DNA of 64,000 bases from contig JAVBVS010000015.1 of the NCBI GenBank assembly GCA_036677805.1, positions 1-64,000 of the forward strand, in the 5' to 3' direction. Position numbers and translations under genes: made by a program. The notes below the pieces were generated by a model that saw only the letters and a program-made list of their open reading frames with translations, was not told the origin of the DNA and ran no database searches. Shown here in pieces: positions 17,081 through 25,338 of this stretch (position 1 is the stretch's first letter; each line of letters begins with the position of its first letter). Source of the stretch: SIG78 sp036677805. GTDB lineage: Bacteria; Verrucomicrobiota; Lentisphaeria; Victivallales; Victivallaceae.

Positions 17081-17800
17081 ATGCCGGAATATCTGGTCAA
17101 GTTCGTCGCCCGTTCCGGCGCGGCCTCCCGCCGCGCCGCGGCGGCCTTGATCAAAGCCGGCCATGTCGCCGTCAACGGACGGACCGAGCTCCATCCCGCG
17201 TCGGCGGTGGAGCCGGAAACCGACATCGTAACGCTGGACGGCCGGGGCCTCGAACCGCCGGCCGCTTTGGTCTACATCATGTTGAACAAGCCGCGGGGCT
17301 ACACCACCTCCCATCACGATGCCCATGCCGAACGGCTGGCTGTGGAGTTGATTGACCTTCCCGTGAGCGGCAAACTGGTTTCGGCGGGGCGCCTCGACCG
17401 CGAAAGCGAGGGCTTGCTGATCTTCTCCAACGACGGCGATTTCATCCATCAGCTCACCCATCCGCGCTATGGCCTGACCAAATATTACCGGGTCACCGCA
17501 GACCGTGAACTGACCGCCGACCATCGCCGGAGAATCCGGGACGGCATTCCGGATGCGGGAGAACTGCTGAAAGCCGAACAGGTCGAACCGCTGGATGGCC
17601 GTTACTGCTACGCCATTGTCCTCCACGAAGGAAAAAAGCGGGAAATCCGGCGTTTGCTCAAAGCCTGCGGCGCCCGGACGCTGCGCCTCGAGCGTCTGGC
17701 CGTCGGCGGCGTGGAACTGGGGTCTCTGCCTCCGGGCAAATGGCGCATGCTTACAGCGCAGGAGGTGGCGCGATTGCGTCCTCCTCCGATTCGCCCGTGA
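17081..17800 (+). CDS. RsuA/RluB-family pseudouridine synthase
   Basis: 239 residues. An N-terminal S4 RNA-binding domain (LVKFVARSGAASRRAAAALI) is followed by the synthase domain with the catalytic-Asp motif AGRLDRESEGLL at about residues 104-115, plus NKPRGYTTSHHD before it. Members isomerise a single uridine in 16S or 23S rRNA. The target cannot be fixed from sequence. It begins 9 bp after the aspartokinase gene. Its last 50 bp overlap tail-to-tail with the oppositely oriented zinc-ribbon gene. Confidence 0.9.
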   Translation: MPEYLVKFVARSGAASRRAAAALIKAGHVAVNGRTELHPASAVEPETDIVTLDGRGLEPPAALVYIMLNKPRGYTTSHHDAHAERLAVELIDLPVSGKLVSAGRLDRESEGLLIFSNDGDFIHQLTHPRYGLTKYYRVTADRELTADHRRRIRDGIPDAGELLKAEQVEPLDGRYCYAIVLHEGKKREIRRLLKACGARTLRLERLAVGGVELGSLPPGKWRMLTAQEVARLRPPPIRP

Positions 17801-18110
17801 TGGTGGAGTAAAGATGCGGATCGCGGGTTTCGATCACAATCATCGCGATCGCCCCCAGAATCATTCCCAGCAGCAACACGACCGCGGCAATGATCACTCG
17901 CCGCATCCAGCGGTGCTTGCGGCGGCGGCGGGTGCGATGTTCGATTTCTTTGGACGTGATATGCAACACTTCGTCGCGAACCGTCACCGCATTGCCGATC
18001 GGAACCGGAATTTTCATGATATTGCCACAGGTCTGGCAAGGTGTGGACCGACCGGCGAACCGGTCGTCGATTTCATAACGCTGGCCGCAATGCAAACAGG
18101 AAAATTTCAT
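17751..18110 (-). CDS. Zinc-ribbon, single-span membrane protein
   Basis: 119 residues. The N-terminal zinc ribbon reads FSCLHCGQRYEIDD...CQTC (two CxxC knuckles), like the MJ0042-type ribbons common in PVC genomes. A basic stretch (RTRRRRKHRWMRR) then leads to one membrane helix (VIIAAVVLLLGMILGAIAMI), so the ribbon should be cytoplasmic. GGGGAGG before the ATG at 18110 fixes the start. The C-terminal 50 bp overlap the end of the pseudouridine synthase gene on the other strand. Function unknown. Confidence 0.75.
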   Translation of the reverse strand: MKFSCLHCGQRYEIDDRFAGRSTPCQTCGNIMKIPVPIGNAVTVRDEVLHITSKEIEHRTRRRRKHRWMRRVIIAAVVLLLGMILGAIAMIVIETRDPHLYSTITGESEEDAIAPPPAL

Positions 18111-18339
18111 TTCAGACCTCCCCCGGCCGGAGCCGCTTAGCCGCAATGGCCTCTCCCTTTCCGGGAAAAAGATACTTCATCCGTCAAACAATGTCAAATA
18201 AAAATTCTGTTTTTTTATGGAATTCACGGGAAAAATGACATTGACCGCCTATATTAATCACGGTGACGCGATTACTTATGAATGCGAATGTCTGACGGTA
18301 CGCGATTAATTACTCAAACACTCTATTGGCGGAAAAATT

Positions 18340-19149
18340 ATGAAGGTTTTCATTCAAACCGACATGGAAGGGGTCAGCGGAGCCACGAACGGCGGTTACG
18401 GCTGCCGGCTCAGCCCAGAGGAAAAGACGCGGTATCTGGAACTGATGATGGGCGAAATCAATGCCGTTGTAGAAGGCTGCGTCGCGGCCGGGGCCGATGA
18501 AATCATCGTGAAAGAAGCGCACAATATCGATCTGGCCAAACTCCATCCTGAAGCAAAACTGGCGCGGGGGATCAGTATTGAGCAGGCCATCGGGCTGCGC
18601 CATTTCGATGCCGCCATGTTCGTCGGCCAGCACGCCCGAACCGATCTGGCCGACGCCGTGCGTTCGCATACCGGCAGCAGTAAAAGCATCGTCGGGTTCT
18701 GGATCAACGGCCAGCCCGCGGGAGAGCTCGGATATTGCGCAGGCCTGTTCGGCGAATGCGGCATTCCCATCGTTTTCTTGAGCGGCGATACCGCGGCTTG
18801 CGCCGAAGCCGAGACATTGATTCCCGGAATCGTCACCACGGCGGTGGAGGAATCAGTCTCAATCTGGGGCGCGCTCTGCCTGCCGCCGGCAAAAACCCGC
18901 CCGCTGCTGATGGCGGGAGCGCGCAAGGCGCTTGCCAATGCGAGTCGAATCAAGCCCGTACAATATGATTTGCCGGTTACCATTCGAGTTGAGTATGCCT
19001 ATCCGATGATCGCCGACGCTCATGCGTTGATTCCCGGGACTGTGCGGATCAATGCCCGCACGGTGGAGTACACCGGAAGAACCTATTCAGAAGCATTTCG
19101 GGGCGGAGTGGCGGTGCTGGCAAGTATTTTGTACCGTTATGACGCCTGA
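18340..19149 (+). CDS. M55 family metallopeptidase (DppA-like D-aminopeptidase)
   Basis: 269 residues, the usual length for the family. It opens MKVFIQTDMEGVSGATNGGYG, which holds the zinc-binding Asp and Glu of DppA-type peptidases. The later metal/catalytic regions appear as VKEAHNIDLAKL and FVGQHARTD. The family releases N-terminal D-amino acids from peptides and is thought to act in peptidoglycan-peptide recycling. No signal peptide is seen, so it works in the cytoplasm. It is transcribed alone. The 190 bp before it hold no other gene. Confidence 0.88.
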   Translation: MKVFIQTDMEGVSGATNGGYGCRLSPEEKTRYLELMMGEINAVVEGCVAAGADEIIVKEAHNIDLAKLHPEAKLARGISIEQAIGLRHFDAAMFVGQHARTDLADAVRSHTGSSKSIVGFWINGQPAGELGYCAGLFGECGIPIVFLSGDTAACAEAETLIPGIVTTAVEESVSIWGALCLPPAKTRPLLMAGARKALANASRIKPVQYDLPVTIRVEYAYPMIADAHALIPGTVRINARTVEYTGRTYSEAFRGGVAVLASILYRYDA

Positions 19150-19177
19150 AAACCAGCCTGAATACTGCATGAAAATT

Positions 19178-19224
19178 AGAGTTTATCAACCAGATATCGT
19201 TCCCATTATCAGTTGATAAACTCT
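19178..19224. repeat. 13-bp perfect inverted repeat between convergent genes
   Basis: AGAGTTTATCAAC (19178-19190) is complementary to GTTGATAAACTCT (19212-19224), with a 21-bp loop. It sits between the ends of the M55 peptidase and the dciA-like gene. It may end both transcripts, though no T-run follows. A protein-binding palindrome or an insertion remnant are other options. Confidence 0.5.
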
Positions 19225-19297
19225 TAGTCCGGATGGAGAATTCCCCCCTCACAGGCGGCAGCATCGTGCAATATCGGGCCAGGAATTTTCCGCCGGG

Positions 19298-19738
19298 CTA
19301 AGGCTGCGGTTTGCCTGCGGCGGGAATGAAGCGGATGGTTTTCAGTCCCGCCCCGGGAAATTCCCGATTGAGCTTGTCGCACCACTCCGCAATGACCCGG
19401 GGCTGATTGAGCTCCCGGAGAAAAGCCGGATGGGAAATCTCCACGATGGCGCAATCGTCTTCCAGACGGCAGAATTGCGCATAACGATTCAATGGCGGAC
19501 CGATCAACTCATCCCAGCGTTCGCGAATCGCCAGACTCAGATGCGCCCGGGGCGTTAGTTTTTCGGCCAGCAAGACATCCAGCACGACGCCCAGCCGACG
19601 GGGTTGCGCGCCATGGGCGGCGACTTCGGTATGGGCGAACTCGTTTCCGTACCATTCGCCCAGCATCTCTTCCATCCGCCAGCGTTCCCGGTTGGCCCGG
19701 AATTTCGGATCGTAAAAACTTGAACTGGAGCGGCGCAT
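19298..19738 (-). CDS. DciA-like (DUF721) protein
   Basis: 146 residues. The DUF721 core is recognisable: LGVVLDVLLAEKLTPRAHLSLAIRERWDELIGPPL, then a segment ending VEISHPAFLRELNQ. DciA is the ancestral loader of the replicative helicase DnaB in bacteria without DnaC/DnaI. The N-terminus (residues 1-50) is basic and variable. The gene stands 35 bp after a small secreted-protein gene on the same strand. Replication partners are not in the window. The family call rests on pattern alone. Confidence 0.7.
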   Translation of the reverse strand: MRRSSSSFYDPKFRANRERWRMEEMLGEWYGNEFAHTEVAAHGAQPRRLGVVLDVLLAEKLTPRAHLSLAIRERWDELIGPPLNRYAQFCRLEDDCAIVEISHPAFLRELNQPRVIAEWCDKLNREFPGAGLKTIRFIPAAGKPQP

Positions 19739-19773
19739 ACCCTGCCCTCCCCGACATGGACCGATACGGAATT

Positions 19774-20151
19774 TTAAAGATCGACACCCATCAGACAGAA
19801 CGGAAAGGCCAGCGTATCCAGCACCAGCTTGCCGGGCGCGATGATCCCTTTGCCCATATTCTTGATGCCCGGCCGCAACCCGCCGAGCGGAATGCCCGCC
19901 GTCGCCTGGATCGCCCCCCAGGGAAGATACAATATCTCAAACGTATCAACTCCCATTTCGATCAGTTTCTTGCCGCCGGTCTTGGCGCCCCGAATCAGGC
20001 GCGGTTCGGCTTTCTCATAAACTTTCAGCGCCACCGGCGCGAGCAACGTCATGGTGATCGGTTCAAAAGCCCGAGCCTGAGGCGTAAAGACCCCGCTCCA
20101 CGGCGAAATCAGCAATCCGGTCAGCAGCAACAGAAATATTTTTCGCTTCAC
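19774..20151 (-). CDS. Small exported protein of unknown function
   Basis: 125 residues with a clear Sec signal peptide (MKRKIFLLLLTGLLISPWSG, cleavage likely after AxA at 26-28). The mature part is rich in Gly, Leu and Ile (PWGAIQATAGIPLGGLRPG) and ends PFCLMGVDL. It has no recognised domain, no catalytic motif and no lipobox Cys. It is followed by the dciA-like gene on the same strand. Confidence 0.6.
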   Translation of the reverse strand: MKRKIFLLLLTGLLISPWSGVFTPQARAFEPITMTLLAPVALKVYEKAEPRLIRGAKTGGKKLIEMGVDTFEILYLPWGAIQATAGIPLGGLRPGIKNMGKGIIAPGKLVLDTLAFPFCLMGVDL

Positions 20152-20206
20152 GTCCGTTCACTCCGCTTCATCTCGATATCCGGAATATCCCGTTTTCTCA
20201 ATATAA

Positions 20207-20234
20207 TGCCGCACCCTCACAAAATAGTGCGGCA
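20207..20234 (-). terminator. Hairpin after panD
   Basis: The 8-bp arms TGCCGCAC/GTGCGGCA have a 12-bp loop and are followed on the minus strand by TTATATTG. It lies 55 bp beyond the panD stop and is the likely end of that transcript. The T-run is weak. Confidence 0.45.
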
Positions 20235-20289
20235 CCGCGACAATTGCAAACGTCAAATCGTCGCCGATCCCCGGAAATCAGACAAAAAG

Positions 20290-20658
20290 TTACCGTGCCC
20301 GACCCTTGCGCTGAACAATTTCATTGCGCGCGTTCAAAACCACGATGGTCGGCTCATAGGTTGCGGCGTCGCGTTCGTCGACCAGCGAAAAGGCCATGAT
20401 CGTAACCACATCGCCGACCTTGCCCTTATGCGCGGCCGGTCCGTTGAGGCAAAATCTCCGCTCGCCCGGACGCCCCGGAATGGCATAGGTTTCGAGCCGT
20501 TCCCCGTTGTTGCGGTTGACCACCAGAATTTTTTCGTAAGGAAGGATTTTCGCCTCGGCGAGAATTTCCGGATCAATTTCCAGAGAGCCTTCGTAATCCA
20601 GTTCGCAATCCGTAATCCGGGCCGTATGGATCTTCCCGGTCAACATCTCTTTCAGCAT
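20290..20658 (-). CDS. panD: Aspartate 1-decarboxylase
   Basis: 122 residues, a pyruvoyl enzyme that makes beta-alanine from L-aspartate for pantothenate and coenzyme A. The self-processing site Gly24-Ser25 lies in LDYEGSLEID, so Ser25 becomes the pyruvoyl group. Tyr58 (ETYAI) and NGPAAHKGKVGDVVTI are the other family landmarks. The start at 20658 (MLKEMLTGKIH) follows ATGGAGG. Frames extending upstream are artefacts. A perfect palindrome lies 73 bp before the start. Other pantothenate genes are not nearby. Confidence 0.93.
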   Translation of the reverse strand: MLKEMLTGKIHTARITDCELDYEGSLEIDPEILAEAKILPYEKILVVNRNNGERLETYAIPGRPGERRFCLNGPAAHKGKVGDVVTIMAFSLVDERDAATYEPTIVVLNARNEIVQRKGRAR

Positions 20659-20730
20659 AGGAAAAAACCTCCATTGGCAATAAAGTCCGTCTATAATATA
20701 ACTCCGTTTGAAAATTTTGCCCGTCACATT

Positions 20731-20755
20731 ATTGCATTTTCTGGCAAAATGCAAT
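20731..20755. promoter_or_regulatory. Palindrome upstream of panD
   Basis: ATTGCATTTT (20731-20740) pairs exactly with AAAATGCAAT (20746-20755) around a 5-bp centre. The region between panD and the rightward membrane-protein gene (20659-20929) has no gene, and this 10-bp dyad is its only structure. It may be an operator for the panD promoter, whose -10 would be near 20697, or a terminator-like stem. Confidence 0.45.
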
Positions 20756-20929
20756 ATATTAATAGGCAGAAGCAATTTCAAATGTCCTCACATGGCGCTC
20801 CCGGCCGCATCTTCGCCAATGGTGCGTCCGAAGCGCAATAGCCGATGGGGGGACAGTTGATTTCGCCGGCATGCCGGGAGGGGCCCGTGATCATTCGGAA
20901 GTCCGGCGCAAAAATCATGGAGAATTACG

Positions 20930-21313
20930 ATGGCAATCGATTCCTGGAATATTGCGGAAATTCTGTTGTTGGGCTATGCTCCCGGTGCAATCCTTGGAGC
21001 GGTCATCTGGCTGATCGCCCGCAAAAGCGCGCCGATGCCGCTCTATATCGCGGATATCACCAGTCTGTTTCTGCCGCTGGTGGTATGGGCGATCATGATG
21101 AAATATCAGTGGACTCTGGTTCCAGCCGCCCATTCCTGCTGGGAAGAACTGGTGCTGCTGGGCTGGTTCTGGGGCGTTTGTTTTGCCGCCCGGTTGCTGA
21201 TTCCCCGCTTCACCCACAAACTGCGGTTTCGGCTGGCGGCAATCCATGTCGGCAGTCTTTCCGTTCTGGCGGCGATTCTGCTGGCGCTCTTCTTTTCCGG
21301 CTTTCCGGAGTAG
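20930..21313 (+). CDS. Small four-helix integral membrane protein, unknown
   Basis: 127 residues with four hydrophobic helices, at about 9-31, 38-60, 70-90 and 100-124. Almost all of the chain is membrane-embedded, with short loops and no catalytic motif. GGAGAA lies about 7 nt before the ATG. It ends 9 bp before the prephenate dehydrogenase gene, so the two are likely co-transcribed, but nothing in it suggests a role in aromatic synthesis. Confidence 0.65.
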   Translation: MAIDSWNIAEILLLGYAPGAILGAVIWLIARKSAPMPLYIADITSLFLPLVVWAIMMKYQWTLVPAAHSCWEELVLLGWFWGVCFAARLLIPRFTHKLRFRLAAIHVGSLSVLAAILLALFFSGFPE

Positions 21314-21322
21314 ACGTCGATT

Positions 21323-22228
21323 ATGGAACAGAAATCGCAGCCGGTGCTCGCCATTGTCGGATTGGGACTGCTCGGAGCATCGCTCGGATTGGCGTTGCGC
21401 AATCATTCATGGCGCCGAATAGGCTATGCGCGCAATCCCGAGGTCCGGCAGTGGGCACTGGAGCACGACTGCGTCGACGCCGCGCCGGAGACGCCGGAAG
21501 CGATTCTGACGCAAGCCGATCTGACCATTCTCTGCCTCCCGATTCCGGTGATCTGTGAATTTCTGGAACGATATGCCGGAGTATTCCAAAAAAATTCCAT
21601 CGTCACCGACATCGGCAGCGATAAGGCGGTCATTGTCGCCGCGGGCGAAAAATTCCTGACGCCGCAAGGCGTACGGTTCGTCGGCAGCCATCCGATGGCC
21701 GGAACCGAAAACAACGGCTGCCGGGCGGCCTTTCCCGAGCTTTACCACAATGCCGAGGTATTCGTCACCGTCACCGCCCAAAGCGATCCGGCGGCGGTCG
21801 ACCGGGTCGCCGCTTTCTGGAGCGAACTCGGCACCCGGGTGCGCCGGATCGAGCCCGATGCCCATGACAGACTGGTGGCGCACACCAGTCATATTTCCCA
21901 TATTCTGGCGCTGGCGCTGACGCTGACCGTACTCGACTGCGACGATCCGGAGGAGGAGGCGTTGCGGTACTCGGGTTGTGCGACCGGCTTCCGCGACACC
22001 TCGCGAATCGCCTCCAGTTCGCCCGCGATGTGGCGCGAAATCATCGCCAACAATCGGCCGGCCGTGCTTGACGCCGCCCGTGGTTTTGAAAAAATCTACC
22101 GCCAGCTGATCCAGACCATCGCCGACGGCGATTTCGATGCCTTTGAAGCCCAGTTCGCCCGCGGCAAAGCGTTGCGCGACGCCTGGATGGCTTACAAAAA
22201 GCAGGCCGCGGCCGATCGCTCCCGCTGA
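21323..22228 (+). CDS. tyrA: Prephenate dehydrogenase
   Basis: 301 residues. It oxidises and decarboxylates prephenate to 4-hydroxyphenylpyruvate with NAD(P)+ in tyrosine synthesis. The Rossmann motif LAIVGLGLLGASLGLALR opens it. Family landmarks follow: SIVTDIGSDKA, FVGSHPMAGTENNG (substrate loop His) and AHTSHISHILALALT. It is monofunctional: no chorismate mutase domain is seen and no ACT domain is obvious. It sits apart from the shikimate genes at 50894-52500. The stop at 22228 is 32 bp from the convergent flavoprotein gene. Confidence 0.92.
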   Translation: MEQKSQPVLAIVGLGLLGASLGLALRNHSWRRIGYARNPEVRQWALEHDCVDAAPETPEAILTQADLTILCLPIPVICEFLERYAGVFQKNSIVTDIGSDKAVIVAAGEKFLTPQGVRFVGSHPMAGTENNGCRAAFPELYHNAEVFVTVTAQSDPAAVDRVAAFWSELGTRVRRIEPDAHDRLVAHTSHISHILALALTLTVLDCDDPEEEALRYSGCATGFRDTSRIASSSPAMWREIIANNRPAVLDAARGFEKIYRQLIQTIADGDFDAFEAQFARGKALRDAWMAYKKQAAADRSR

Positions 22229-22259
22229 CCCGACAATCGTCTCCTCCGGGACGCGTCCA

Positions 22260-23435
22260 TCACGCCAGCAGTGCCGCAGCGGCTGCCGCGCCGGGAGTTG
22301 CCATGCGCAGCAGCTCCCCCAATTTGACTGCCGCCTGGAGATCGCCGAGAATAATGCCGCCGACCAGAATGCCGTCGTGCAGAAAAATCCGTTTCCAGAC
22401 CCCCCGGGCCGGGTCTTCAAACGTCTTTTTTTCCAACGCTTCGCCAACATCTCCGGCGGAGACCAGCGTCAGCCCAAAGGCCGCCAGCCGTGCCGCCACT
22501 GGCGTGGCGGCGTAATCGAGCGCGGCCCCGGTCATGTTGTTGCCGGCGATTTTGCCTTCCGCCATCGCGGGCGCATAGAGTCCCGACACCACCCCGGAAA
22601 TCTCGGCGCAATCCCCGGCGGCAAAAATTTGTTCATCGCCCGTATGCAGCGCCGAATCCGTCACCACGCCATGCCCGACCGCCAACCCGGCTTCACCGGC
22701 CAGGGCGATATCCGGCACGACGCCCGGCGCCATGATCACCGCATCGCAGGCGATTGCGCCGCCATCGGACAGACGGATGGCCTCGGGATATTCTCCGCCT
22801 GCAATTTCCACCAGAGTCCGCCCGGTCAGAATGGTCAGGCCGGAAACTTTGTCCAGCGCCGCCGCCAGAATGCCGCTGCCGTCGTGGTCGAGCTGGCGCG
22901 GCAGCAATCGGGACTGGGCCTCCAGGATGGTTACGCCACATCCGGCCGCCAGCAGCGCTTCGGCCAGTTCCAGTCCGAGCAGTCCGCCGCCGACAATCGC
23001 AACCTTTTTCGCCCCGGCAGCGATACGCGAACGCAATGCCAGCACGTCGTCGTAATCACGGTAACGCAATACTCCGGTCAGATCCGCCCCCGGCACCGGC
23101 AACGACCGGCAATGCGCGCCTGTCGCCAGCAGCAGCCGGTCATAGGATTCTTGCGAATCGTCGGCCAGCCGAACCTGTCCCGAGCTGCGGTCGATTGCCG
23201 CGGCGGCGACGCCGAGTTTGACGGCAATACGCTTCTCGCGGTAAAATTCGGCGCTTTTGATGAAAAATTGTTCTGTCGGGAGTTCGCGTGAAATCATTCG
23301 ACTCAAGGCCGGACGGCGATAGGGCAGCCATTTTTCGCGGGACACGACGACAATTTCCGCCCGATCGTCGCGGGTCCGCGCCGCCAGCGCGGCCTCTACC
23401 GCCGCCGGCCCGCCCCCCACAATCACCAAACGCAT
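22260..23435 (-). CDS. FAD/NAD(P)-dependent oxidoreductase (NirB/rubredoxin reductase-like)
   Basis: 391 residues, a two-dinucleotide-binding flavoprotein. The FAD motif LVIVGGGPAAVEAA opens it. The NAD(P) motif KKVAIVGGGLLGLELAEALL is near residues 143-162, and the second FAD motif (QIFAAGDCAE) is near 266-275. The pattern is that of the class including nitrite reductase large-subunit N-domains and rubredoxin/ferredoxin reductases. A redox-active CxxC is not seen, so electrons must pass to a separate protein partner, which is not visible here. Transcribed alone, divergently from the radical SAM gene. Confidence 0.8.
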   Translation of the reverse strand: MRLVIVGGGPAAVEAALAARTRDDRAEIVVVSREKWLPYRRPALSRMISRELPTEQFFIKSAEFYREKRIAVKLGVAAAAIDRSSGQVRLADDSQESYDRLLLATGAHCRSLPVPGADLTGVLRYRDYDDVLALRSRIAAGAKKVAIVGGGLLGLELAEALLAAGCGVTILEAQSRLLPRQLDHDGSGILAAALDKVSGLTILTGRTLVEIAGGEYPEAIRLSDGGAIACDAVIMAPGVVPDIALAGEAGLAVGHGVVTDSALHTGDEQIFAAGDCAEISGVVSGLYAPAMAEGKIAGNNMTGAALDYAATPVAARLAAFGLTLVSAGDVGEALEKKTFEDPARGVWKRIFLHDGILVGGIILGDLQAAVKLGELLRMATPGAAAAAALLA

Positions 23436-23506
23436 AAAAAACCTCCAGAGAGATGGAAAATCGATCGTTTCGGTATTACATTAATCCGATACACAGGAAT
23501 TGTCCA

Positions 23507-25249
23507 ATGCAAAAATTGCTTTTTTTCAGCGAATACCTGCGCGAACGCTATGGGCAGCCGTTGCAGCGCATCGCCATCGATCTGGCGCTCGGCTGCCCCA
23601 ATCGGGATCGTGACGGTTTCGGGTCGGGGTGTATTTTCTGCGCCGCAGACGGAGCGCGGGCGCGCCACCTCCACCGGATGGGTCCGGACCTGGCCGGACA
23701 GGTCGCGGCGGGACGCGATTATGTGCGTTCCCGCTATCACTCCGACGGTCCCTACATCGCCTATTTTCAGGCCTTTACTTCGACTCATGCGCCGGTCGTC
23801 CGGTTGCGGGAACTTTACGAACAAGTACTGTCCGCCGCTGATTTCAAGCTGGCGATCGTCGCCACCCGGCCGGATGCGCTGCCGGATGAAGTCATCCGCT
23901 ATCTGGCCGAACTCAACCAACGCTGCGAAGTCTGGGTGGAGTTGGGGATTCAGAGCGCCAATGACGCGACTTTGCAACGCATCCGCCGCGGCCACGATTT
24001 CGCCCAGGTGCGCGACGCCTGCGGCAAACTGGCGGCGCACGGACTCAAGATCGCCGGGCACCTGATTCTCGGCTTGCCGGGAGAAACGCCGGAGGAGTGG
24101 CGGCGAACCGCGGCGGCAATTGCCGAGTTGCCGCTCGATGCGCTCAAGCTCCACCAGCTGATGATCCTCAAAAATACCCCCCTCGCCCGGATGGCGGCGG
24201 AAAATCCGGACTTTGTCCACCCGCTCAACGAATATGAGTATGCCGCCGGGCTCAAAGCGTTTCTGTCGCTTCAGCCCGAGGGCCGCCTGCTGATGCGCCT
24301 GACCGCTGAAGCCGAGGAAGCTGAATTGATCCAGCCTCGCTGGTGGATGAAAAAAGGACAATTTCTGGAATTTTTCCAGAACTATTTTTATGACCGCGCG
24401 GCGGACGGCGGCTTTGTCCCGGTCCGTACCGCCGACGGATCGCCGACGCTTTATCACCCGGTTTACCGTCAGCATTTTCATTCGCTTGCCGGAGCAGCAG
24501 GAGAAGCGGAAAAGAAATTTCTGGAACCGGCGCGATTGCGCGAGCGGTTGCAATCCGGCCGGACAGTGCGCATGCTCGACGTCGGTTTCGGCCTCGGCGG
24601 CAATGTTTTCGCCGCCCGCCGGACGGCACAATTAATTGCCGGTGCGCGTCTTGAAGTTACTTCGCTGGAATTCGACGAACGGACGCTGCGGGCTGCCTTG
24701 ACGCTCCATCCGTCCGATTCGCCGGAGGCGGCCATTCTGCAAGAGCTGCTGGCAACCCGCCATTATCTTGACCAATCGACCGCCATTACGCTGCTGCTGC
24801 GCGATGCGCGGCAGAGCCTGCGGGCGTTGCCCGATGGAATTTTTGATCTCATCTGTCTCGACGGGTTTTCCCCGGAAAGCAATCCGGAACTGTGGACGGC
24901 TCAGATATTCCGGCAATACCGCCGGGTGCTGGAACCGCATCAGGGATGCCTGCTGACCTACAGCAGCGCCTTCCCGGTACGGGGCGCAATGCTGAAAAAC
25001 GGTTTCTTCATTGCCGCAACTCCGCCTTTCGGGCGCAAGCGCGGCGGCACCATCGCCACCCTCGTGCCCCGGCCGGAATTTGCGCCGCTGCCGGAAAAGG
25101 AACGCCGGATTATTCTGAACTCGACCGCCGGCGCGCCCTACAGCGATTGCCTGCTGGATGCGACGCCGGACGAGATTCTCCGCCATCATCATCGGCTGAT
25201 GGAGCGCCTGCGCCGCCGGGGAATCCCCAAATGGATCAAAAACCAGTGA
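23507..25249 (+). CDS. Fusion of YhcC/YtqA-type radical SAM enzyme and MnmC-type tRNA methyltransferase
   Basis: About 580 residues in two parts. Residues 1-300 are a TIGR01212-type radical SAM enzyme: GCPNRDRDGFGSGCIFC supplies the cluster cysteines (30, 42, 45), and ELGIQSANDATLQRIRRGH and LPGETPEEW follow. Residues 340-575 are a MnmC1/DUF752 methyltransferase: DVGFGLGGN (SAM site), ICLDGFSPESNPELW (the DGF-P-NPE-W motif) and GRKRGG. The B. subtilis homologue of the first part, YtqA (MnmL), and MnmC or YtqB (MnmM) act in turn to make mnm5U34 in tRNA, so this chain probably does both steps. The start at 23507 has AGGA upstream. A longer frame from 23453 lacks one. Confidence 0.85.
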   Translation: MQKLLFFSEYLRERYGQPLQRIAIDLALGCPNRDRDGFGSGCIFCAADGARARHLHRMGPDLAGQVAAGRDYVRSRYHSDGPYIAYFQAFTSTHAPVVRLRELYEQVLSAADFKLAIVATRPDALPDEVIRYLAELNQRCEVWVELGIQSANDATLQRIRRGHDFAQVRDACGKLAAHGLKIAGHLILGLPGETPEEWRRTAAAIAELPLDALKLHQLMILKNTPLARMAAENPDFVHPLNEYEYAAGLKAFLSLQPEGRLLMRLTAEAEEAELIQPRWWMKKGQFLEFFQNYFYDRAADGGFVPVRTADGSPTLYHPVYRQHFHSLAGAAGEAEKKFLEPARLRERLQSGRTVRMLDVGFGLGGNVFAARRTAQLIAGARLEVTSLEFDERTLRAALTLHPSDSPEAAILQELLATRHYLDQSTAITLLLRDARQSLRALPDGIFDLICLDGFSPESNPELWTAQIFRQYRRVLEPHQGCLLTYSSAFPVRGAMLKNGFFIAATPPFGRKRGGTIATLVPRPEFAPLPEKERRIILNSTAGAPYSDCLLDATPDEILRHHHRLMERLRRRGIPKWIKNQ

Positions 25250-25266
25250 TAAAACCGTACCGCCAT

Positions 25267-25294
25267 TTGCAATGAACAAGAAGCGTTGTATTAG
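25267..25294 (+). promoter_or_regulatory. Candidate promoter of the hybrid sensor gene
   Basis: TTGCAA (25267-25272), a 16-bp spacer and TATTAG (25289-25294) lie 45 bp before the sensor start. It is a moderate match to the sigma-70 consensus. Confidence 0.45.
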
Positions 25295-25338
25295 TATATG
25301 GTGGCGGTTGGCGATTTTGAGGCGGCGGGGGGTGCATC

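Noticed and set aside
15560..17626. A 688-codon open frame on the minus strand
   Set aside because: It is antisense to the aspartokinase and the pseudouridine synthase, both of which match their families along their length.
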